Origin: Blasia pusilla
Lineage: Eukaryota; Marchantiophyta; Marchantiopsida; Blasiales
NCBI GenBank assembly: GCA_050084515.1
Contig: CM114272.1
Span: forward strand, 6,448,001-6,512,000
Direction: 5' to 3'
Length of the DNA stretch: 64,000 nt
Shown here: positions 36,218 through 48,309 of the stretch, one piece after another
Numbering within the stretch: the stretch's first letter is position 1
How the letters are laid out: each line of letters begins with the position of its first letter
Translations under genes and position numbers: made by a program
Notes under the pieces: model-generated
The model's database searches: none
Told to the model about the DNA's origin: nothing
Seen by the model: only the letters and a program-made list of their open reading frames with translations

Positions 36218-39200
36218 TCAAAGATCACCTCTGCCTGGGTCTGCTTTGATTGCTTGTCCAATCCTTAAGCATGTCACAGGAGGTCCAATAGACGGAGAAG
36301 TGCCCAGATCATCATGCAATCCATAGTACAATGTCACCAGATACTCCTCATTCTCGAGACTATATAAGTACATTCCTTGCTCAATCTGCAGCAGAACAAT
36401 TCCAGAATATAAACTTTCCTTTATTTAATTTTTTGCTGATACCCTTCTATCTCATACTGCACAGGCTGTACCCTGAAACACCATTTGCCCTATGGCTCTG
36501 TTGAAACTTACCACTCTCAATGCTATCTTACCAGTAATGACCATCCCTTCAGGTCTGAAAGTGAACTTCACAAACAAAACCATAAATTTGCTTACAACTT
36601 GCTTATATCCCTTGCACTGGAATCAGTGTGAGGGAGCATGTACATCCGCAGCACAAATTAGAACTTATAAACCTCCTGCTATTTCAGCACATACCTCTGA
36701 CCAGTTGCAAAAGGCCTCTGGTGAGATCCGGAGCACTTCTGCTGCAGCCTGTCCAGAGCAGGTGGTAAAAGCCTGAGTGTTATGACCCGGGTACACATCC
36801 ACCAGCAAAGCTGTCGTGAAAAAGGTGAGAACAGTTTCCTTTTGATCACAAGATCGCCTGCAGAAGCTACAGTTCCATGTGCCAGGGATCGCCAGCCCCA
36901 CAACTGGACGTCCACAACTAACATGACAGAACTTCATCTGCACTCCATGCTGCGCCAAGTTTCTAATTTGAACCCTACAGACCTGAATTCAAGTAGGAGA
37001 GCGAAGACCGAGGTGAGGACCAACAGCAAGAAATAAAGAGACTTGCAATTACAACAAAAGTTCAGGCAGCAAGCTTTATGGATTGCAAGATGATAGCTAT
37101 GGAAAGTGCCCGTTGGGTTTAGTGCAGGAAGAAGAAATCAACGTACATGCTCCCTAAAGAAACGAGGGTAATGATTGGACAGTGAAGAAGTGTAAATAGC
37201 ACTTACTTGCACAGTGAGGCATGAGGAAGAGATCCTGGACAATGGAACAATCCGGTGAAGGCAAGCAGTTGAAACTAGTGCGGGAAGCTGGGCCATGTTC
37301 ACCAACGAAGTGCCTCCCAGTTTCTCAGCCCAGGTGCAATCCATTCTGATATGATCACAGACAGCATGTAGTCATGCTCAGTAAGTCTGGCAGGAGAAGC
37401 ACCAAGTCAACTGATAACTTTGGAGATCAGGTAGAGTTTTCTAATGACTACACCCACCAGAAGAGGTTTCTTCATGAGTTCAAGACAATTAATTTAGAGT
37501 AAGTCGAATTCCTTGTGTGAGTACAAAAGGTATGATGAAATGACCAAACAGCTGTATTAAGTTCTGAGCTTGCAGGTGAATGGAAATATGTGGCAGGGTA
37601 GTCGTAATTACACAAAGCTGGCAGGATCTTTTCAGAGCTTTATTACAAAACAGGGATAACAAGCATGTTTCCATCTCTATGTAAGGCATACAGTACTTGT
37701 GAGTTGACAATGTATGCAGCAGCAAAGACAACAAGAAATGAGCTCTCACCCTCCGTTGGAATTCACTGAAGTAACGATGCCACAAATGAAGATTATTTGG
37801 CCTACTTGTACCTCTCCAACTGACCTGTAGGATGGCCATGGAAAGGGTCAGTGGACCAGTTTGGTCATAATAAACTAACTGCAGTGCCTGAATTCAACAC
37901 TCAAGCACATGATGGGCCCCTTACCAATTTTCACTGAAGTGCAACTTAATGTCAAGGGCACCAGAACAATCTTGAAGCCTCAACACATATGCAGCTTTGT
38001 ACACCGTCAGGTTGCGTTTCATGGAGGGATCAGGTTCAGGGAGCGGAGACACAAACATTACAAGCCCATACAGGGCAACATTTGACATTTTGGGGCGCAG
38101 ATTTTCTGCCAGCAACTGTGCAGCACAAGCAGAATATGGACAAAGTCAATTAAGACATCGCCGAACGTCCAAGTTATGGTTTCTTAATACTCTGTTGAAA
38201 ATGAATACAAAATAAATAAATAATACAGCAATCTCTCAGGATAGGTGTTAGTGACAAAAGCTGAACTTTTTCTGAAGAGCAGAATTGCACTTACCCTTAT
38301 AGGAAAGTAATTGAAGTCAAGGGAGCCCTGGGAATCACGGGGAAGAGCCACCTGTGACACAGACGCACTTTGACCGGTCTCTGTTCTCAACCAGTTCGAA
38401 TCAGGATCCAAGAGACTTGAGCCCATTGTGAGCATTCTTGATTGAGTGTCTTCAACCGTCACCTGACAGCGTTCCATGCAAACAAATGGCATCAGCCAGG
38501 CTTTCCACTAGTACTGTAGTAGTTCGGTTCGACAGAGGAAATGCGTCAGTGGGCTTCACAAGTTCACCAATGCACGACACATGAACAAAAACTTTTGGGC
38601 TGTCAAGGCTACATTGACTATCGAGCATTTGCGCAATGGCACCCTACCTGCTCTGCCATGTGCACATACGGAACAGTGTACAGCCGTGTACGACTTCCAT
38701 ACTGAAACCAGACTCCAATTGCCGTATTGTTCTCCCCCTCTTGCTCAAATGCAATCAGAGGGCGCTCAATCGCTACCATGCTTCCCACACTGCTCATTAT
38801 CACAAATGCAAAGAATCAAAAACTAAAATTCCTCTACTGGCCAACACTCAGCAAAACTTGAGGTCAACCCTGATACTGTTAGTGCTGGATCATTAACCAA
38901 TTCATCTAATCACCATATCTGGGTAAGACTGGACAATGAACTGGGACACATGAGAAGGGTAAAACTTATTGCCTCCTCTTGTTCAAACACGGGCGGCTGT
39001 CTTCAAGAGCGGTGGGTGTAATCAGAAGGGATTGCGCATAGAAGGCTCGCTCATATCTAGCGGTGGAAAACATGACATTTGGAGAGCCACACACCTGAGC
39101 AAGCCGCTGAGAGCGACCTGTTCATTCCAAAGAATGAATGGCACAGAAACGCCATTGTCATCGCACAAGGTGATACGCTGCTGCTTCATCTGCTCCTGCG

Positions 39201-41186
39201 GTCCTTCCACTCCTGTGCCTTGTATTTCTTCCACTCTATCCACCCCAAATTTCTTATTGTGAGCTGATAATTCAGGAACTGAACCCCACAGTTCAAGGTC
39301 GAGACCAAAAAGTTGTCTTCCCTGAGGAGTGAGAGCTTACTAGGAAGCCAAATCAGAAGAAGCCACTTCTACGGCCTCACACTGAACCAAGTGTAAAACA
39401 GCGATCGTGCAATCCTTTCCTGATAGTTCGCTCATATTCTAATTAGCAATCTGTGAGTACCTTGCATAGAAGTAGTAGTCCATTCCAGCTCTAACAGAGC
39501 TTGCTTGTATACTTGAGAAGTTGTCTGAACAAAACTGCGCTCCCAACAGGTATAGGTCTTCGTCTTGCTCCTATGAAGAGGCAGTCAAAGGATCAGGCCG
39601 TCCATACGAAGTGACGACACTCCCCCGAGAGTGGTAAAACGCAAGCGAAGTCGATACATCTAACGAGGGGAAGAAGTGAAAGAAATTGTGTCCAGCTTCA
39701 GCAATTTCATTCCAGTTCATAACCATCTCACTCCGTAGCGAAGATAATTTCTTGGTTCGAGGGGGACAATATTTGAATCTCAAACTACATTGCTTCCAGA
39801 ACAATAATCAACCACACTAGAATTTTCGAAAGGTATGATGACAAACCTCATCCAACAGGATAATAACGTACTCTGTTGGTAGTAACCGGGGGGGAACTGA
39901 CCCCGCACTAAGAGCATCCCTGAGACGACAACCTGTGAGGCGGATTTCCCTGCCCTTCCTGAGAATGGCATTTGATGCCTCCAGCAAGTCATAGAACCTG
40001 CGAGCCATCAGTGACAAAATGAGGGGAGCTGACACCCCAAAAGCGCTCACAGGTGCTGGCCGCGAGCCGTGTGATTCTTCAGATGCGTGGCAAAAAAGAA
40101 GGAAATATGCGACATGATAGGACAAGACCACCGAGGGTAGTGTGACAGTGGGAGAGAGGAGCTCCCTAGATGCAGTGAAACGACAGCCCAAATGTGAAAA
40201 TGCGGAGCAAAGAGCGGTCGGTGGACTCCAGTTGGGTGATAGATTACTTGCGATGGAGGTAAAGTTCAATGCTGTTGAAGCTCCAGGTATCTCCGAGGGT
40301 CAACAGATAGTTGCTGGTACCTACAGAAAGAGTTCAATTCCCGGCATGAGAACGGACTGGCAAGGAATGTCTACAATGTCGGTCACTGCTATCAGCTAGC
40401 GTTCATTTGCGTACACACTGCACACGAAAGCTCTATTCCTGCTGGCTCACTTATGCGCTGCACGGCAAAAAGCACTAAAATTTTGACGAGTTACACCAAC
40501 CAGGGAGGAGCTGAATCTCGACTATAACCGCATCCAGGACAGCATCCAAGGGCACGAATTTCCGCTCCACTAGGGAATCGATGGTGGTAACTTTGGTGCC
40601 CACTAACTGCTTCTGCTTGCGCGAACCATTGCCTGTCGAGTAAGGCCCATTCCTTCCCTTGCCTCTCACACACCTTTCAATTCTTTCTCGTTCCAGCCAC
40701 GACTGCGCACACATAAGGGCATCCACGGCCTACGTGACCCTCTGCCTAACTGAAAAAATTCATCGACAGGGAATGCAACAAGGTGTGCAAGCAGCATTAC
40801 ACCAAGTCAACTACAGCGCCAAAGACGGAAAACGAGAATGTCCCCAAAACCCACTGGCGATACTCTACCTCGTACAGTTCCGAGAGGAGAATTGCTGCCG
40901 TGACACCGCTCGGGTACGCCTTGCAGCAGTTCAGAATTCGGGTGCATACCCAGCTCCAGCTGGGTCCACGGGCTTGGGATCTGTCCCCTGGTTCTGCAGC
41001 GGCGGCATCACAGTCGTCTGTCTCGAAGCTTTCACATAGCATTCGCCGGGCAGATTCCACGAATGTCACGAACACATCATCCGCACTCATCCCTCTCTCT
41101 CTTCTCAGCAACCCCCTCGAGGAGAATTGAAACCCTCCTGCTTCCCTCACGCACTCCTGCTGCACCTCGATGATCTCAGCTGACAT
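36218..41186 (-). CDS. Multi-OB-fold zinc-ribbon protein, RPA70/SHLD2-like
   Basis: Fourteen exons join in phase to 906 aa: 40869-41186, 40501-40729, 39847-40271, 39621-39792, 39461-39539, 39095-39316, 38648-38789, 38295-38462, 37925-38115, 37750-37824, 37207-37345, 36695-36982, 36512-36616, 36218-36385. The borders around exons 4-6 are the least certain. The C-terminal two thirds look like three OB folds in RPA70 order. Fold A has ITLCDDNGVSVPFILWNEQ. Fold B has LYGLVMF, YVLRLQDCSGALDIKLHF and GQIIFICGIVTSV. Fold C holds a zinc ribbon (CHVSCGRPV, then CSFCRRSC) and FTTCSGQAAAEVLRIS. The N-terminal part resembles nothing I know. An RPA70-like C-terminus behind a long N-terminal region is the design of shieldin subunit SHLD2, which binds single-stranded DNA in double-strand-break repair; SHLD2 is of similar length. 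CTC1-type or other OB proteins remain possible. A nuclear location is inferred. Confidence 0.8.
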
Positions 41187-41477
41187 CCAAAAGCCCTCGC
41201 CATCGCTCGCTCTTTACTTATGTTCTCTCCACTCTCCCCCTCTCTCTCCTCTTTACTCCTGTCCACTAAAGCCCCCTCCAATCCTCTGAGCAAAACTGAG
41301 CTGAGCTGAACAACATACACAGTAATGCACTTAATGCGATCCCGGTCCACGAATGCACTGCTACTCGGCCTCTCAGCTCACTCCACCAAATGCTCAGCGT
41401 TCTTCACCAGATCACTTACTTACTCCAGCTCCTGCCGCCTCCTGTCTGGGCATCTTTCAAGTACGCGAATGGGAGTG

Positions 41478-41480
<3 letters not shown>

Positions 41481-41515
<35 letters not shown>
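41481..41515. repeat. (GA)n microsatellite upstream of the OB-fold gene
   Basis: About 35 bases of AG repeats lie some 300 bp upstream of the minus-strand start codon. Read on the coding strand this is a CT tract, common in plant 5' untranslated regions and core promoters. A second, shorter tract is at about 41634-41652, and a (CAGG)n run follows at about 41656-41678. Confidence 0.85.
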
Positions 41516-41519
<4 letters not shown>

Positions 41520-41679
41520 GCAGTAGAAAGAAGAATTGGATGGCCAACATGGGCAGTGACAGCAGGCGGGCGGGCGAGGCAGTGGGTCAGTTCAACGATA
41601 AACTATAGAGCACCTCATCATTGCTTCGCTCATCAGAGAGAGAGAGAGAGAGTCAGCAGGCAGGCAGGCAGGCAAGCAG

Positions 41680-43020
41680 GGAGGGACGGAGGACGTCTGC
41701 AGCAGAGGGAAGTCGGCAGCACGAAACCATCTCTCTCCTCTCCGTTCCCCTCAGCTCTCTCTCCAGCCCTGTCCTGACCAGTCCTCAGCCCATCGAGTGT
41801 TTGTACTTCCCTTCCGTCAAACCCTCGTCCCCTCGCTCTCCCCATCTCTCGTCCCGATCGATCCATCTCCTGCTGCTGCCCTCGCGTTCCCGCCCAAATT
41901 TACTGCTTTTGGATTCACTCCGGGACTCCCTCCTCTTTCCCTCCATCCAGCGCCCCGACTAACCGATGGCTGCCGCCGGACCTGGAGGGGGTTTGGAGTC
42001 ACTTCGGAGTCTGGACACAGGAGAGCATTCGCTCGCCGGTCCGCCACATCCGGAGCGGTTCCAAGGCCCGACAGCGTCGCCACATCTAGAGCGTGTTTGA
42101 ACCTCCGCTACTCTCGACCCTGCCGCTGGATCTGGAGCCGCGGCGAATGTGGAGGCCGCCCACACGTGGAGAGATCCTCCAGCTAAATTTGGAGTACGGT
42201 ACGTGCACCGAGGCGTCATTCAAACGAACGCAGACAGTTGGATTGTGTCCGAAAGTACATGTGACGAACTCTTTCATATTTCTTTCTATTTTCTCCATTC
42301 TTTTATAATCCTATTAAATTGATTATCCTTTTGGGAAAAGGTGAGATCGTTTTTATTATTACTGTCGTTAACGTTTGGCTTCGGACAGAAAAGGAAATAA
42401 ACCGCATTGATCGCTGCGCAAATAGCAAGACTCATAATTAAATGGCACCGATTTGAGAACGTACTTGGGGTTCCAGAAATCAAAAGAGGATATATTATCA
42501 CAATGTACTTCATTCCCTCTAAATACTCTGAATATTTGGGGAAAAACAATGTAATCATCAACAGTTTTTTTAAATAATTTATGAAAAAGTGAAGTAGCCC
42601 GACATGATATTAAATGGGGCATATGAAATCGTGGCACAATTTTGTTACTTCTTAGAATTTTTTTAAGACTAATTTAGGAAGAAGTGAAGTAGGGGGATAT
42701 GAGCATAGTTAGGACAATCTAAATACTTCTCAAGAAGATATCGAGGAAATTTAACACAATTTTATCAACTTTGCCCTTCACAATGAAGATCTTGTCCTTC
42801 ACTTTATTATTCACTCTTTAAAACCACCAGTAAGAATGCATGTATGATGCAATGGCGTCACAACTTCACGAAACAAAACGAGCGGGATTCTTAGAAACTC
42901 TTTGTATCAAAGGGTACAAGAGCTTGTTGCCTCAAAGACGCCAATCTACATGAACAATCATGGTTTTATATCTTACTCGACTTCTATGTATACTCAATCG
43001 ATGTCCAATCTTTCTCACTC
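41680..43020. other. GC-rich promoter-side stretch, then AT-rich gene-free DNA
   Basis: From 41700 to about 42200 the sequence is GC-rich and open in several frames (for example 41797-42186 plus), with no domain recognised. It may be promoter or first-exon sequence of the minus-strand gene. From 42250 it turns AT-rich and I see no gene. Confidence 0.4.
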
Positions 43021-43024
43021 CATG

Positions 43025-43039
43025 CCTTGAGAATGCAAC

Positions 43040-43101
<62 letters not shown>

Positions 43102-43161
43102 CCTTTCCTTTCTCGTACGGATACGGATCGTTGCCATCATACATTGGTTGCATTCTCAAGG
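43025..43161. mobile_element. (AT)28 tract enclosed by 17-bp inverted repeats
   Basis: CCTTGAGAATGCAACCA (43025-43041) is the exact reverse complement of 43145-43161. Between them lies a pure AT run at 43043-43098 and about 45 bases of unique DNA. The layout suggests a small foldback or MITE-like element of 137 bp. No target duplication is visible. Confidence 0.65.
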
Positions 43162-43169
43162 GGTCTCAC

Positions 43170-43908
43170 TTCCACAAATATGCCCCCATCACGTGGGACA
43201 AAGTAAGGGGTTTTTTAATTGCGCCCTTCGGAAGACTTATTGAGTTTTGCGGAAGAACAAGAGGGTTCAATTTATTCCATGGCTCTCTTAAAAGAACAAT
43301 AAGGTCTTTATATTAGTCTCCCTTCCATGAAAGACATTCACATAAGATAGGGTTAATACTCTCAAAATATATATATAATACATGTTTGCATAAAATTTAT
43401 CTACATTTATTTCAAATTTAATTTTCCTCCGTAGATAGGAAATTTTTTTATTCTTTACAGGGAAATTGAGAGGGAAGAATAGTCTTTTTTTTTAAATGGT
43501 TTCCCCTATTAACCATTTTCCCCCTACTTCTGCCGAGTAGGCTTGAACCAGGTTTAGGATTATCGGGTTTGGGTTTAGGTTTTTGGGAAAACCTTCGAAT
43601 GAAAAACGAGCAACCGCAGATTACAGGTTGCAGATTGCGGGCGGGTTATAGGTAGGTTTGATGATCAAGCAAGCTTCATCAATTCTCTATCGAGCTCTTC
43701 TCGAATACCTCGAGGCATTTTTTTTTCGATTGCACAACCACTAGACTGGACGGACGGACGGACTGTGCTTCTCTGGAATCGTTCATGCATATCTATCATT
43801 TTGGCTTATTGGTGAAGTTGGTTTGCCATTGGTCGGCATTGGTTGGCTTATTGTTATCCGCCCTCTCATTTTCACGCCTATTCAAGTAAGATTATGGAAT
43901 AAATGTAG

Positions 43909-43946
<38 letters not shown>

Positions 43947-44730
43947 CATATTTGATCGTGGGGGGAATCAAATTTGGTCATAAAAGAGAGATATTTGCAA
44001 CCACATGCGCCCAAGAAAAATCTTCCTCTCCCTACCATCTCTTCGCTACAATCATGTGCTTCTCCATGGAGCCACCATGCGTCTGCCTCTTGTAATACCA
44101 CCCTGCGTCAGCCTCAGACTAGCATTGAACTGCAGTATTCAGTTGCGTCCGTAGCTTTCTAACGCGAAATGTGTGGTTGAAAGTTGAAACCAAGGTCATC
44201 TCTTATGGACAGTTGTGTATAGAGTGATCAGAGAATTTAATTCTATTGCGTGTTGCCAATCATATTTTAATCTTTAAGCGCTCCTAAAATACTTGAAAAT
44301 GTACAACTCTCTGTGAGGGTGGTTGTCAAGTGTTCTCCACAAGCCCCTCATAATCTTGCTCTCTACTTGCGTATCTATGCACTAACTTTGAATTGCTATA
44401 CAGACCCATACTACATACATTCAAAGTGTGAGTTGATCTTGGTGAGTTTTTTATGTTTGAGATATGTTGGATTCAATCTCGGGGGGTCACTATAAGTAGA
44501 CTTATACATCACCTGTGACGTTTTAGGGTCTAGATCCTCTAACTTTAAAGTCCCTGAAAAAAATTTTGTCCCCCTTTCATACTTAAAAATGTCCCCAATT
44601 CATAAATTTGGACCCCTAAAAGTTTTCAAGTAAAGTTTTTAGAAGAATAGAAAAACCCTTGGAAGTAAAGAGAAGCTCTTATTTCTTGCAACCATATTAA
44701 TGAATAGGGTATAGATAAAAATATCTACTA
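43170..44730. other. No gene seen; microsatellite and short repeats
   Basis: This holds a (GGAC)n run at about 43744-43762 and the CT tract at 43911-43945, plus short frames without motifs. Confidence 0.5.
43911..43945. repeat. (CT)n microsatellite
   Basis: About 35 bases of uninterrupted TC repeats. Confidence 0.95.
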
Positions 44731-44740
44731 GTAATGACAA

Positions 44741-44912
44741 CAACCAACTCATTGATGCAAGGTCATTGAACCCTTGAATGAGTGTAAATTCATTATACCA
44801 ATCCATCATCCCAATAGTCTTCCCTCTACATCCACTACAACCAACTCCGTGATGCAAGGGAATTGAACCCTTGAACGAGTGTAAACTCATTATGCCAATA
44901 CATCAACCCCCT
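44741..44912 (-). mobile_element. Tandem pair of tRNA-derived SINE-like units
   Basis: Two units with a 97-bp period (anchors at 44741 and 44838) share, on the minus strand, TTGGTATAATGA or TTGGCATAATGA, then TTTACACTC, then CAAGGGTTCAAT. The last contains a good B box (GGTTCAATTCC in the right-hand unit), with an A-box-like TTGGCATAATG upstream at tRNA spacing. Neither unit folds as an intact tRNA. Confidence 0.6.
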
Positions 44913-45059
44913 AGCCTATCCTATACACCCATTAACCATATCAATCAATAAACAAAAATGCTCACTAAAAAAAACAAGAATTCAAAATTGTGGTAAGTAT
45001 ATATTTGTACATTTCAAAAAAATAACTATGTCATTGTGTGCAGATAATCATCCAGTTCT

Positions 45060-45256
45060 TGCATGTCAATAGGATATAATACATAGATGCGCTCAAGCCC
45101 CTCTTTCATACATCAAGACCCCACAATCCCGGCCCCCTAGCTGGCAGTTGAGTCCCCCTAACTCCACACAATACACACATACCTATCTAACATGATCTAC
45201 TATCCTATACACATCTAGCACCATTGGTGCCGTCATCCCCACAACATTGCAACACT
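45060..45256 (-). repeat. Inverted fragment of Gypsy family B
   Basis: The reverse complement matches 1408-1600 closely, sharing GGATGACGGCACC, ATAGGATAGTAGATCAT, GAGTTAGGGGGAC and CAACTGCCAGCTAGGGGG in order. It ends only a few bases before the LTR at 45260, suggesting that the family A element inserted into it. Confidence 0.75.
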
Positions 45257-45259
45257 CTA

Positions 45260-46326
45260 TGTTGCGACCCTCATAACCAAACGAACACCAAATAGGCACC
45301 AAGCCGAACATCAGAACTCAAGTGAACTCACAATGCGATGATCGCGCTTTGGAGAGGCTTTTGGAAGGTCTCTGGGAAAATTCCAAGAGACCAAACACGT
45401 AACAGAGTTGTGCGTTTCATGCATTAGTGGTCGCGACTAGAAAAACTAGATCAAACGTGAGCCAAGACTTGAGATGAGTTGAGTCTTGGAAGGCTGGTTG
45501 CCAAAAGAGGTGAGAACCAGTTTTGGAACACGACTAGCGTTTGGAAAATTTGACTGTGTTTTAGACCATAACTTTTAGCCCCAAGATGCGTTTGGGACAA
45601 ATAAGATCGCGTTGGAAAGCTTATCTTGAGACGCTTCCGTTTCTTGATTTCTCTCACAATCTCGTGAACCAAGACTTTAGATGAGCTTATCTCAGCAAAC
45701 GCAGAAGTACAAATTGAGATATTGGTCGAAACGACTGTGATAGCAATCGGGTGGAAGGCCAATTGGAGAGACCCAGGTGTCTTTCCCTAAATGTAGGGAA
45801 CCCTAGAGATCCCCAGAAGTACTAGTAAGGGAGGAGTCTCTCCAAGATGTCTTGGAACACGAATCCCCACTTTGAGCACTAAACGGCATCTCAGAGGCAC
45901 GGAACGGAACAAGAGTTTGGCGTAGGAACTCGAAACCCAAACCTGATCCAAGGGAGTGGACTTTGTACACCACACTTGGATTCCGACCCGAGATTCACTT
46001 TGTACGAGTCTCGGTTAGGGACTCATTGGATTTCCATCGGACAGTTGGAACCGCCAAGCGCGAAACACCGTTTGAGATTCCTGAACCGACTAGAAAGTCT
46101 GTCCCAAGTCTTTCGAGACTTGCCTGTGTTGTAAACCGCGAAACAAGGAAGGTTGAGCTTGATGAGAGACCAAGATGAGAACTCGAAAAGTTAGCCCGTT
46201 GATTGATCCAAGACCTAATTAACCATAGTGTGTGTTTGGATGTAGATCAACATTGAGAGTGTGATCTACTGAACGCACGCTTCCGCAACAACAAGATTAA
46301 CGTTTAAAGAGAGTAGGTGCACGACA
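45260..46326 (+). repeat. 5' LTR of Gypsy family A element 1
   Basis: It begins TGTTGCGACC and ends CACGACA, the usual TG...CA form, at about 1067 bp. A two-base gap separates it from the primer-binding site. The block from 54705 to about 55706 is a diverged copy, and 59010-59200 carries an inverted scrap of the same LTR. Confidence 0.75.
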
Positions 46327-46328
46327 TG

Positions 46329-46340
46329 TGGTATCAGAGC
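46329..46340 (+). promoter_or_regulatory. Primer-binding site for initiator-Met tRNA
   Basis: TGGTATCAGAGC is complementary to the 3' end of plant initiator methionine tRNA, the usual primer of Ty3/Gypsy and Copia elements. It stands two bases after the LTR. Confidence 0.9.
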
Positions 46341-46477
46341 AAATTCTTTGTGAGCGTGAACTTGGGGTCGTAGAAGATCTGGATGTTTGAGAAGAACTCA
46401 AGGTAGCTGGAAGACCGCGATGCTCGAGGAGGAATGCAAGAGACAAGGAGGAGATCTGAGAAAGCGAGGGCTCGCAA

Positions 46478-47530
46478 ATGGCGACCAAGGGCAAAGAACC
46501 AAGGAAGCCGCGAGTCAAAGCAAAAAATCCGAGAGACGAATCAATGACAGACCGTGAGCCAGAGGTGGAGATTGCCACTCCCAAAGTGCTGAGTCCCAAA
46601 CATGAGGATGTTCCAAATGCAAATCTTTCCACGGGGCCTTCGGTTCCAAACTCAAACGACCCGGCCTTTATTATCCAAATGATGGATTTGATGAAGGTGA
46701 TGGCAGACCAGATGGCCGAACAGAGCAAGATGATCATAGAACTCAAGTCGAATGGAGCCTCTAGTTCCGGCAAGAAGCTTTGTAAGACAAATTTTCCAAC
46801 GCCATTCACAAGAATGAGGCGTTCTCGGAAAGTGAGCGAGTTTCTAACGGAACTCAAACTTTATTTCGAAGTGCAAAAGGCAGATAAGCAAGACAAGGTG
46901 AGTGTAGCGGTCATGTTTCTGAAGGATCACGCTCTCCAATGGTGGACGGCTCACTGTAAAGAACATCTGGGCCGTGGAAGAACTTTGAGTTGGGAAGATT
47001 TAAAGGAGTTGATCGGTAACCGATTCACTTCGTAATATTAGGAGTATCGCAATGGCATGGAGTTTATAAGGTTGTGCCAAAGCGGATCCCTTAGCGCTTA
47101 TGTGCGAGAGTTCAGTGCATACATGAGCTCACTTTCCACGGATGAGTTTACAAAGAAGGTGATCTTCTTAAGTGGACTCAAACCAAGCGCCAAAAGACCC
47201 TCTTTTGTATGCCTCATATTCCAAAGACATGCGTAGAGCTTCTGAGGCTAGCGGAGAAGGTTGGGGACGCTGAAGTCCAAAACCAAAAACCCTTTGAGCC
47301 AAATTTTTTTTCTAAGTTACTGAAAAACAAAGGGACATCCAAGAGGGTTTGAAATGGGGGTGAGCGCGACCACGGAGGGTATCTTGCCCCAGCAGCGAAA
47401 CGAGTGGTACTCAACGTGAAGCCAAGAGGGCCGCCGTTCCCAAACTCAACAAATGCCAAAGTGATTTGCTACAATTGTGGCAAACCCAGGCATATGGCTA
47501 AGGAATGCATGAGGCCCAAGGTTAGTAAAT
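46478..47530 (+). pseudogene. Gypsy family A gag with CCHC zinc knuckle
   Basis: The ATG at 46478 opens a 185-codon frame with a basic start (MATKGKEPRKPRVKAK), an acidic linker and a coiled-coil-like stretch around DLMKVMADQM. It then shows the retrotransposon gag core: FLTELKLYFEVQ and LQWWTAHCKEH. A shift at about 47033 breaks it, and the reading continues in other frames (MEFIRLCQSGSL, VIFLSGLKPSAK). The nucleocapsid knuckle CYNCGKPRHMAKEC (C-x2-C-x4-H-x4-C) lies at about 47467-47508. The parallel gag at 55862-56640 starts with the same MATKGKE and keeps the CCHC knuckle. Confidence 0.85.
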
Positions 47531-47613
47531 CGAGTATGATTGCGTTTGCTGCTAAGCACTAACCGGTTGGAGACCTAGATACATCTCTACAAATCACCAA
47601 GAGAACACCCAAT

Positions 47614-47904
47614 TTGGTTCACCTAGGATCCAAGATTGCTAATCGCAATGTGATGTTGCTCGTTGATACAAGTGCTTTGCACTCATTCTTAAGCCCAAGA
47701 ATTGTGAAGATGTTGGGATTTCCAACCACCAAGGCGGATGAACCTATTAGGGTAGGATTTGCGGGAGGCAAGTCCGACCAGACCTCAAAGCTGGTTTTAG
47801 GGCTAGTTGTGGGATATGGAGTATTCGAGTTGAAGGAGAATTTCACAGTTTGCGACATGGACGGAATCGATGGAGTCTTGGGGAACACATTATTGGATGC
47901 GTAA
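47614..47904 (+). pseudogene. Gypsy family A aspartic protease remnant
   Basis: The frame reads LLVDTSALHSFLSPRIVK and ends GIDGVLGNTLLDA, which is the pepsin-like fold of Gypsy proteases (first catalytic box, and the 'ILG--FL' element near the end). The catalytic glycine of D-T-G is serine here (DTS), which would be expected to impair activity. The matching part of the second element is frameshifted near 56775. Confidence 0.8.
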
Positions 47905-48309
47905 GAGGTGGAACGGAGGCGAAGACCTTTGAGGTTGAGCATCTTTGATAACGGCAAACGGATGGACGTCAGATTGGTTTGTGAGGTTCTTAGAAAGAGA
48001 GAGTTGGTGAATGCCATCACAAGGACAAGTTTGGCCGAGCTAGAGGAAGGATTCCTTTGCTTGATGAGACAAGTAGAGGATGATGCAAGCGCGAGATGCA
48101 GAGATCATAACTGAGCTTCAAGGGAAATCCCTGAAACACTCAAGAGAGTTGTGAAAGAATTTGGAGATGTGTTGACTAAGGAGCTTCCGACTAAGTAACC
48201 ACCACATAGGGTGGTTGATCATAAGATAAAGGTGATGCTCGGATCTCAACCACCTTCAAAAGCACCATATAGGTTGAATCAAGAAGAACTTGTTGAGTTG
48301 AAGAAATAG

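Noticed and set aside
41325-42186. Plus-strand frames up to 150 aa around GA and CAGG repeats
   Set aside because: Low-complexity Arg/Glu/Ser-rich translations of microsatellites upstream of a minus-strand gene; no motif.
42960-43316. 118-aa frame containing a long Tyr-Ile run
   Set aside because: The run is the AT microsatellite read as codons.
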